A DNA stretch of 64,000 nt, taken from positions 40,572,700 to 40,636,699 of the forward strand of contig OZ024865.1 of assembly GCA_964017155.1 (NCBI GenBank), written 5' to 3'. A program made the position numbers and the translations under genes. The notes under the pieces were generated by a model. The model saw nothing but the letters and a program-made list of their open reading frames with translations. It did not search any database and was not told the origin of the DNA. Source of the DNA: Oasisia sp. SBJ-2009. Taxonomy: Eukaryota > Annelida > Polychaeta > Sabellida > Siboglinidae. The number at the start of each line of letters is the position of its first letter. Positions within the stretch are counted from its first letter, which is position 1. Below, piece after piece: positions 35,168 through 64,000 of the stretch.

Positions 35168-36670
35168 GTAAAAAACTACATAATTTTTTGGCATACATGT
35201 ACTCTGGGGGAGTCTGCATGTGTATGTGTATGATTGTGCCTATGCGTATACAGCATTTAAATAATTATACATATTCTTCCCCCAAAGTTACCATGGTTAT
35301 GAGGTTTGATTAATGCTGATTGAATGTACATATTTACCGTTTCAGCAGCCATTTCTTGTATACACACATTGCTGCATGCAATAACCTGTTTTGAAGTTTG
35401 TTAGAGTCACAATTAAATTGGACATGAGAATTACTTTTGTTTCAGTCACCTAGAGTTTCGTTATATAAATTTATATTTGTGACTCTCATAAAATAAACAA
35501 CTGATCATATTTACATCTTTGCAAACTTCTGTGACATTTCCTTATGCAAAGATGTGAATTTGGTGCTTGCAGTAGCAAATTATACATAATATATAAATTT
35601 TGAATTTTTTGATGACACTGAATTTAAGTGTCAACGTTGCTTTGTCATATTTTTTGTGATGCTGAGGTAAGTGTCAGTCCGTGCTGCATTGCCAGTGTTC
35701 TATGGTGACATAAGTGGTCAATTCACTGTCAGTACCCAAACATGTTTTATGTTGTCATCAATGTTCTATGGTGATGCTAAGGTAAGTCAGAAAGGCCTGG
35801 GTCAATGCTATGTTGTCAATGACATTGACGTAAGTGTCAAGTCACTGTCAGCACTCATCAGTGTTCTAAGGTGTCATCACTGTTCTATGGTGACGCTGAG
35901 GAAAGTGTCATTGCTGCATTGCCAATGCTTTGTGGTGACACTGAGGTAAGTGTCAAAGCTGGATTGTCAATCTGTTGTGAAGTGTCAAATCACAGCTAAC
36001 ATTTATCAACGTTCTATTGTGTCATCAGTATTCCATAGTGACACTGAGGTAAATGTCAATGTTGCGTTGTCAATGTTCCATGGTGATTTTTGTTGTTGTT
36101 TTTTTGCAACTTTCAAGCAGGGTTTTATGCAGGATTAAATTATTGCCAGTCACACATGTTTTGGTGGATACACGGAAGTTAACTGTTAAGCCAGTTTACA
36201 AACTTTTAAATGGGTCTGATGACCTGAAATGGGCTACAAACACACATATGACACCATTTACATTCACTTTCAAGGCATATATAACAATATCTATGACTTT
36301 GGAAGACCTTTTTCTTTTGCTCCTTCATTTTTTTACCCGTCCACCCATATTTCTGCCCGTCCATATTCGTTTTTACCCGTCCAAATGATGGGTGGACAGG
36401 TCTCTACATAAAGCTATGCAACTTTGAGACTTTTTCTTATGATTTTCGTGCATCCTGTTGCAGTGCCACGAGACGCGGTCTCTACACGACAACAGGAAGC
36501 TGGCGAGACTGAGGCTGCAGGAGAGACTGGACGTCCACTACAACGGGGAGAACAGCTTCGTGGAGCTGCAGAAGAAGGAGTTCGCTCGGAGGAAGGAGGA
36601 CAGGAAGAAACGAACGCGGGACAGGCTCGAGAAACTGAGGGAGTTCAAGGAGAGGGAAGGAATCAAGTAG
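34856..36670 (+). CDS. MTRFR: MTRFR mitochondrial translation release factor in rescue
   Basis: Two exons, 34856-35167 and 36464-36670, joined in phase 0 (GTAAAA donor, GTTGCAG acceptor). The family releases peptides from stalled mitochondrial large subunits. Exon 1 has the class-I release-factor motif [20 protein letters not shown]; exon 2 continues [16 protein letters not shown], then DVHYNGENS and a Lys/Arg-rich tail ([20 protein letters not shown]) ending at TAG. Both halves match C12orf65/MTRFR closely and it lacks codon-recognition domains. The frame is open back to an ATG at 34625. I chose 34856 because starting there or at 34883 puts GGQ at about the family position (residues 71-83 rather than 158). 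The N terminus should be a mitochondrial presequence. No canonical AATAAA follows closely; AATAAG at 36727 is possible. Confidence 0.92.
35640..36060 (+). repeat. Degenerate tandem repeat in the MTRFR intron rich in consensus donors
   Basis: Repeats of a TGTTCTATGGTGACRCTGAG unit followed by GTAAGTGTCA. GAGGTAAGTG occurs at about 35664 and 35943, AAGGTAAGTC at 35780, GACGTAAGTG at 35827 and GAGGTAAATG at 36046. Confidence 0.85.
36114..36418. mobile_element. hAT-like short element, copy 2
   Basis: Same element as 13598-13897; the ends CAGGGTTTTATGCAG and CTACATAAAGCTATG are inverted relatives. Confidence 0.75.
36464..36670 (+). CDS. MTRFR: MTRFR exon 2 (basic tail)
   Basis: The acceptor follows CCTGTTG. 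It encodes 68 residues ending EREGIK-stop; the basic tail is the ribosome-binding extension. A hAT-like element ends about 45 bases upstream. Confidence 0.92.
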   Translation, partial: CHETRSLHDNRKLARLRLQERLDVHYNGENSFVELQKKEFARRKEDRKKRTRDRLEKLREFKEREGIK

Positions 36671-36734
36671 AAGGGATTGGATCTTTATATTTATAGGCTG
36701 TGATTGATTCCTGACTTGTTATCATGCAATAAGA

Positions 36735-37205
36735 AATGAGTTAAGTTACATGTTTGTATGTGTTGTTGTTGCTGTAAAGTCAGGAGTGAGGCCAAGATCC
36801 TTCCTTCGTCCTGTTTCATCCTGTGTCCATTTCCTATTCCCAGCTCCACTCCAAGAGTCCCAACCCTGCTAGATCTCTATTCACAGCACTCCCATCTTAG
36901 TTGCAATCTTTCCTCTTCTCTCCAATCATGTTTATCACATCTCCTTTCATGATTGGCTGCAGTTGCCTTTCCATTCTTCTTTCTAAGAATGTCTGCAATT
37001 ATTATTCTGACAGTGGGAGTTTAGACAATAAGATCCGAGCATCAAACAATTTTCCATTTCCCTGCATGAATTTGTCGTGCCAATTGTGACAATTGGCACG
37101 AATGACACCATGAAGAAGTCACCAATAGCTTATACTATGTTACAGTTTCTCTTAAGAAAGACACAGGCAATGTTACTTACTTGTTTAATCCTCTTTCTGC
37201 CCACT
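36735..37205. other. Intergenic, nothing recognised
   Basis: A perfect short palindrome CGTGCCAATTGTGACAATTG / GCACG lies at 37077-37101. No gene. Confidence 0.5.
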
Positions 37206-37208
37206 GGC

Positions 37209-37535
37209 AGCGCAGTGGCTCAGGGGTAGAGCTTCGGACTCTCGACTACGAGAAACCGGGTTCGAATCCTGGCTGCGGTGTTAAAACCTTGGGCAAGTTT
37301 TTTCACTCTACATTGCTCCAGTTCACTCAGCTGAATTAAATGAGTACCTGGCTATAGACAGTGGTGGATATGTGTACGAGCAGCCTTCGTGCATTAATTG
37401 TAGCATATGGCTGGGTACTTCCCAGAGAAGTTGAGATGGTGTCTGAGTGAACAGGTCTGTCAGGGAAGTAAAGTGTAAAGCGCTTTGAGTGGTCCTGAGG
37501 ATTGGATATTGCGCTATATAAGAACTGCCTTTACA
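37209..37535 (+). mobile_element. tRNA-derived SINE, copy B (best preserved)
   Basis: Box A GTGGCTCAGGGGTAGAGC, box B GGTTCGAATCC, body with TTTTTTCACTCTACATTGCT and CAGTGGTGGATATGTG, and tail AAAGCGCTTTGAGTGGTCC then GCGCTATATAAGAACTGCC. Confidence 0.9.
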
Positions 37536-37552
37536 AGGGTCCTACACTTTGT

Positions 37553-37748
37553 CCTGTTTGCAGCCCAATGTGCAGCCCGACCCCACCTTAAATTTAGTTG
37601 TTTCAGTTCTTTTTCTAGTATCCTCCTCCACTTTAGGTGTCCATCTAAGTGCTGTTTTCGAGATACTGTCTTCTTTCTTTCTTAAGACATCGTCGTTCCA
37701 TCTCCATCTTCTTGTGGCGAGTATATTGTTTATAGTGTGTAAAGGCAA
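37553..37748 (-). mobile_element. LINE 3' coding remnant
   Basis: Minus strand RRWRWNDDVLRKKEDSISKT then ALRWTPK matches the W..HVLRK...I.K.AL.W.P signature after LINE reverse transcriptase. It directly follows the SINE. Confidence 0.75.
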
Positions 37749-37749
37749 T

Positions 37750-38125
37750 GCAGCAGGGTCCGTACAAGGCCTTCAAAAGCCTTGAATTTGATTGCAACAA
37801 ATTCAAGGCCTTGAAATCCTTGAATTTTACAAAGTAGTCTTGAAGTCTTGAATTTAATTGTGGTCAATAAAATATTGTTTTGACTCAATTGTTGTGATGA
37901 ATCACAGCCAGAAAGGAAAAACCTATGCACAAAAATAACTTGTGCACATTGGGCAATTGGCATTTCATTGTGGTCTTTGTTTTCTTAGTCGAGTAACATT
38001 TTTAATGTTAACTTAATTTACTGCACTTAAAAGTACATATGTCGTTAAAACAGTCTTGAATTTCTTTTTCAAATAGCCATGAAGTCTTGAATAGCCTTGA
38101 ATCTCATATGTCCGGATGTGTACCC
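37750..38125. mobile_element. Element made of self-repeating CCTTGAATT motif
   Basis: CAGGGTCCGTACAAGGCCTT at the left and ATGTCCGGATGTGTACCC at the right loosely mirror each other. The interior repeats CTTGAAT, GTCTTGAA and AAGGCCTTGAA. Possibly a hAT-type MITE. Confidence 0.5.
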
Positions 38126-38129
38126 ATGA

Positions 38130-40250
38130 TATAGGGTCAACTAAATGTTAATGTTTTGACACAGTGGACAAACCAATGCTGAACCATAAACTGGTCACCA
38201 CAAAGATTTGATCCCCATTTATGCTGATGGGCAGTCGAGTAGTAATAGCTTGACCACTGCATTTCACCTATCCTGCTCACTAACTCTATAATCAGGACCT
38301 CTAATGACACCTGTCAATCATCATCACATGGCTAATATAATATTTTATTACAATTCATGTCACTGATATTTCAAATATGTATCTTGGCTTATTTTTGATT
38401 ATAGTGTATGTTGTAATTCAATCATGATAAAAAATAATTGATGGAAACATGTTTTGTTATTATTTGTATTGTAATGTTGGCATGCAGATACACGTGTATA
38501 GACAAAACATTGGAACGAATCCAGGTACTTTGGGAAGAATCATATTATGCAAATGGCCACATCAGTATTTTGTGTGCATTTTATATGCAGCAACAGAAAC
38601 ATAATTGTTTACCCCAATGAAGCAAGAAGACAAGTTTTATTTATGACTGATAAAAAAATGGAAAACAATTTGACAAAAAGTTAATTTTTTTTAAGATTCA
38701 ATAAATTAATCAGGTTTTGTGAAGAATGACCGTTTTGTGGCTTACATTTATTTTATTTTTGTAGGATCTCTTAACTATACTGAGAGAATCAATATAAAAA
38801 TGAGATAGATCTTGCTGAAACAACAAGGTTTTCCTGCGTACTCTAACTTCCCGACAATTTCAGTAAAGCCAAATGACTCGATTCTGTGGCAAACAACGTA
38901 TACACGTGATTTATTACAGTAACACAGAACATGACAGAACCAGTGCGTAGGTAAATAACAGTTTCATAATATAACAACCAACTTTGGCCAAGTGAAGAAC
39001 TAGGACATGCAAATTTTCCCACCAGGGTGAAACAATGGTGGCATATGGGAGGGAGGGAGGGAGGGGGCAATCCCCTCCGTAAAACAAATTTAATGAGCTG
39101 TTTTACAACAGATGTGAAACTTATTAAAATAAGATCATTTTAGATGGCCAGATGTAAATCAAGATATGACAGGATTTGCCAAATATTTCTCCCCATATTA
39201 GTACACATGGATCCTGTGTAACAGTGCAGTATAGCAACAGGTAATGCATGCACACATGGAGGAGTGATATAAACCTTCACTCCAGTTTCACAACCTTTGG
39301 AAAGAAATTTTCGACGCCCAGAATTGTGGACATTCCATTTACTTTAAAAACAACTTCAAAATACAAGTGTCCTAAAACAACAAACATTTTCTTCTAATTT
39401 ACTTGATGTTATTTGTTTCTTGCTATTTATTTGCTTTCAATTTATGTGATCAAAACATGACAGTAGACAATACAACATTCAATACTGATTGTCTATTTAC
39501 TTTCTCAAACACATCTGTATTAGTAACATGCAAATTAATTACGGTTACAGTCAACAACAAAGTAGTTTCAGTTTCACTTTCACAAACCAGCCATGTAACA
39601 CACAGTATAACAGAAATGGAAAAAATGGTGCAATCACAACTAGAACAATACACAATGCTACAAGATTATAATTATATGTAAATGTAAAAATTATCACAGA
39701 ATTTTTGTAAGCACACACAAAACAAAATCACAAAATATTAAAAAACAACTTGCCAAAATCATGCAGTCAATAATATAATACTTATAAAAGGCAACTACTA
39801 CGTAGACATGTTAGATTGCTTAATTACAGATGATTACTGCATTAGAAAAAAGTTATCAGCAAATGAAATGTATTTTCTTTTTAGTCTCACAATAACCGGA
39901 CATCACCAGCAGTTGAAACAAAAAGCAGTGAATAAGATTCTGAATTTTAATTCAGCAAACAATTTGGCAGTCACCAAATAATTAAATTATCTATTGGTGA
40001 AGTTAAACCTAATAAAATATAAAATTACAAAACTAATGCATTTATTTTGTACAGTTTGATTGTGTAATCAAATATGTCATTTGACCTGTATAGGATCATA
40101 TGTTAAAGGAAGATCCTCCAAACATTTGCTGAACATGTTACTTAAATTTATATTAGACAATACTTTCTCTGGTGACATATGTCAATGATCAATTAAGACC
40201 TCTAACGACATCTGTCTATCATCACTTAGGGTTCATTCATGGACTATCTT
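38130..40250. other. Intergenic, nothing recognised
   Basis: AT-rich, unique-looking; short ORFs have no motif. A GGGAGGGAGGGAGGG tract lies near 39050. Confidence 0.5.
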
Positions 40251-40257
40251 AAAATAG

Positions 40258-40808
40258 TTAAAGCGATACTCCTGTCAGTGAGAGGTTCACATTATTAACT
40301 TACATACATATACTATATTGATTGTGCCTAATAATTATGCATGGAGATTGTTAGTAAACAATTAGTTATAGTTTAATGGCATCAGATACAGAAACATGCA
40401 ATCTTAGATTCAGGGTGCTGCCATCTTGAGACTTATGCCCCAGTGACGTAAGCCAAACCGTTTACGTCACTGGCGCATTGTTAAAAAAGACAAGGATTGG
40501 CTGAATCTCCGCTAACAATTGTTATAGTGATGTAAGTAATCCGCGACATACTGGATATATCAAATACAATTGGATAGATATAGGATGTTTGTACGTGCAT
40601 GCGCCAGTGACGTAAGAGGTTTACGTCACTGGCGCATGATGGCAAAGATGGCAATGCCCTGAATCCAACATGGAGTGTTTCTGATGTAATAATTCTATAA
40701 TTAATATTTTATTAACGATCTTTGTGCACAATTATTATGCACAACCAATACATTATACATATGTAAGCAAATGCTGCGAATATCTCACTGACTAGAGTAT
40801 CCTTTTAA
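40258..40808. mobile_element. TTAA-flanked MITE, family 1 copy 3
   Basis: TTAAAGCGATACTCCTGTCA at the left, CTGACTAGAGTATCCTTTTAA at the right, with two internal palindromes of GCGCCAGTGACGTAA type. Confidence 0.85.
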
Positions 40809-41600
40809 TAACCCACTTTCCAATTTTACTTCTATTATTAAGTACAGCATTTTATGCATCTGGAGATAAGACGTTTGACCACTGCTCATGCTGGTGGACA
40901 CCGAAAAATAAATGTTCATCTTATCTCCATTACGCCATAAAACGGTTACAGTGACATTTATCCTATTCCTTCGTTAATCTGTTAGTCACTTTTTGATGGT
41001 TAAACATAAGTAAAATGGAAAGCCACCATCATACAGCACATTGTCCTTAGCATATATCGATTAACTTTAATAATACATAATCGTCAAGTATGCCACATTT
41101 AACAAAACACTATTTTGTCAGCAGCGTCTGACCATAGAGCATCCCTCAGTTATGATAAATATCAGCGAAATGTTAAGATTAATATTTTCAAGAACGTGAG
41201 GGATCCTTAGCAAAATGTCTGTTTATGGGCATACTTGACTTCACTGTGATACCCTGTCTGTCACGGCCAATGGAATGGGAAGTTAAAGGTCAATTCATTA
41301 TTATTCTTACTATCTTAGTAATTAACGTCCCGGTATGGTTACGCTAGTTGCGAACATTGTCCTTTATGGTGCAAATTAAGACTGCGGTAAAATAATCTTT
41401 GGTGTTCACTACAACCTGTGTTTGTCCTTATCAAGGGAACTACAAGACATGTCATCTGTAATCAAAATCTACCATTGTCACAGCCTGACGAAGACGGTTG
41501 ATATCATAGGTGCTTGGATTCCGTTGGTGGTGGCTCACAGATGCCGTTGAGGCCAGGATGCCCTGTGGAAGTGTTCAGCTGTGTCGGTCAGAAGTTGTCT

Positions 41601-62517
<20,917 letters not shown>

Positions 62518-62579
62518 CTGTGGGAAACGTGGACTTTCTTTACATGCCACTTCATAGATAGAAATCTAGACTAAGAGTC

Positions 62580-63118
62580 CTGTGGTGTGGTCCTGGGGCA
62601 AGTTTTTCACTCTACATTGCTCCAGTTCACTCAGCTATATAAATGAGTGCCTGGCTATATATAGCCCTTGGCAAAAAATTCTATAGAAAACTATAGATTT
62701 TCTATAGATTTCTATAGAATTCTGTAGAATTCTATAGAATTTTTCAGTTTTCTATAGCATTCTACAGAATTTTCTATAGATTTTGTGTGTCCTAAAGTTT
62801 TCTATATAATTTTATAGATTTTTCTATAGTTTTCTAAAGAATTCTATAGATTTTTCTATAGAAAACTATTGGCAAAAATCCTATTGAAAACTATTGGCAA
62901 AAATCCTATAGAATATTCTATAGAATTTTTTTTTTTTGCCAAGGGTATAAACAGTGGTGGATATGTGTAGGAACAGTCTTTGTGCATTAATTGCAACATA
63001 TGGCTGGATGCTTCCCAGAGAAGTTGAGATGGTGTCTGATTGAACAGGTCTGCCAGTAGGAAAAATGTAAAATGCTTTGAGCATTCCTGAGGACTAGAAC
63101 TGTATAAGAACTTACCTT
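62580..63118 (+). mobile_element. SINE copy C, interrupted
   Basis: The 5' part (TTTTTCACTCTACATTGCTC) and 3' part (ACAGTGGTGGATATGTG onward) match the 37209 SINE; the tRNA head is missing. The insertion at 62665-62945 splits it. Confidence 0.85.
62665..62945. mobile_element. Small CTATAGAATT element inserted in the SINE
   Basis: Ends CCCTTGGCAAAAAATTCTAT and inverted TTTTTTTTTGCCAAGGG. The interior is almost entirely CTATAGAATTT-type repeats. Removing it restores the SINE. Confidence 0.8.
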
Positions 63119-63121
63119 TTA

Positions 63122-63315
63122 TTAAAAGGAGGGTGCCAGCCCCTCTGCCCAGAATTGGAAGAGCAGTAGCAGGGTAATTTATAAAGGGAAGTCTGCTATC
63201 TAGAACGTGGGAAAGTTAAATATAAAAAGGTATTGCAGTTAACTCTGCTTGGCATTAGTGCCAATCAGTTTTGTTTTGAAACTGGATGTTTTGTTTACCA
63301 TTTGAATGTGTCACA
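63122..63315. mobile_element. TTAA-type MITE, family 2 copy 3, 3'-truncated
   Basis: TTAAAAGGAGGGTGCCAGCC then CTCTGCCCAGAATTGG; lacks the right terminus. Confidence 0.75.
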
Positions 63316-64000
63316 AGAGCCCAAGCGCAATTTGCAATTGATTGGGTGCTACACAACTATTTTAGTTTGTATAATCTACACTTAAAAATAGATATATTAA
63401 AACTTAAAATAATTTTTTTAATCATAATATAAAAAAACACAAATAATTGATAACAAGTATATAAAATAAAATCTTACAAAAGATTTTAGACATACGTGAA
63501 ATAAGTATTAAAAAATATATAAAATAAATAATAAATTAATAAGAAATATAGAATAAAAATACTTAAACCAAGTGTGTGGAAAAATTAGACATGACTGTAT
63601 AAGGTATTATGATAATAATAATAAGAATATATATATTTGGTATAGCGCCACAACCATAATCGTTCGTGGCGCTTCACAACATATTACTATTTAAAATACA
63701 TAAAAACATATATGTATACAATAAGACAAATATTAGTGTTTTAAAATAAATGTAAAAAAATATATGTATAGGTGTATAAATAAATAAAATTGATACAGTA
63801 TTTAGTAGTGTAGCACTTTCAAATAAATAAATAAATTGCTGTGTCCTGTGTAGATATATTAAAAAGTAAATGAAAAAAATCATAATATAGACAAAGACAA
63901 ATAATTTATAAAAAGTATATAAAATAAAATCTTACAAAAGATTATAGACATACATGAAATAAGTATTAAAAAATATATAAAATAAATTAATAAAAATATG
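63316..64000. other. AT-rich intron or upstream region of the coiled-coil gene
   Basis: No exon seen. 63640-63680 has the TAGCGCCACAACCATAATCG motif shared with 6480-6530. Confidence 0.5.

Noticed and set aside
37209..37282. Functional tRNA gene
   Set aside because: Same reason; head of SINE copy B.

Overview
This is animal nuclear DNA: short GT-AG exons scattered in AT-rich, repeat-dense introns, no operons and no microbial features. The organism looks like a marine invertebrate, probably a mollusc. That guess rests on a SINE family whose tail contains a GCGCTTTGAG...GCGCTATATAA motif, many LINE 3' fragments and TTAA-flanked DNA transposons; no single gene proves it.

Three genes are supported. 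(1) 1286-15213, plus strand: the C-terminal half of nucleoporin NUP88 in nine phase-consistent exons, with its poly(A) signal near 15533; the N-terminal propeller exons lie before the window. (2) 34856-36670, plus strand: MTRFR (C12orf65 family), the mitochondrial ribosome-rescue factor, with an intact GGQ motif in exon 1 and a basic tail in exon 2. (3) 62517-41601, minus strand: nineteen phase-consistent exons, about 840 residues, of a long coiled-coil protein of centrosome/cilium type. I could not name it; its 5' end lies beyond 64000.

The sequence between the genes is mobile-element debris. Two families of TTAA-flanked inverted-repeat elements (three copies of each) and two larger TTAA elements with THAP-like remnants suggest the Kolobok superfamily. 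A 5.26-kb element (22471-27727) with 17-bp perfect terminal repeats and a 3-bp target duplication carries a decayed Myb/SANT-like gene, as PIF/Harbinger elements do. There are also tRNA-derived SINEs, several LINE 3' ends, a hAT-like pair, and small elements built from a self-repeating short motif. An inverted and direct repeat cluster fills 19680-22300.

The most unusual signal is where the minisatellites sit. At five NUP88 exon boundaries the array unit contains the splice site itself plus adjoining exon sequence, giving 22 copies of one acceptor and 10, 7, 5 and 10 copies of four donors. In each array the copy next to the exon body preserves the reading frame. The minus-strand gene shows related behaviour: several arrays directly abut its exons, one exon boundary is duplicated, and one donor is duplicated at the far end of a TG array. 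The genes share no obvious pathway.
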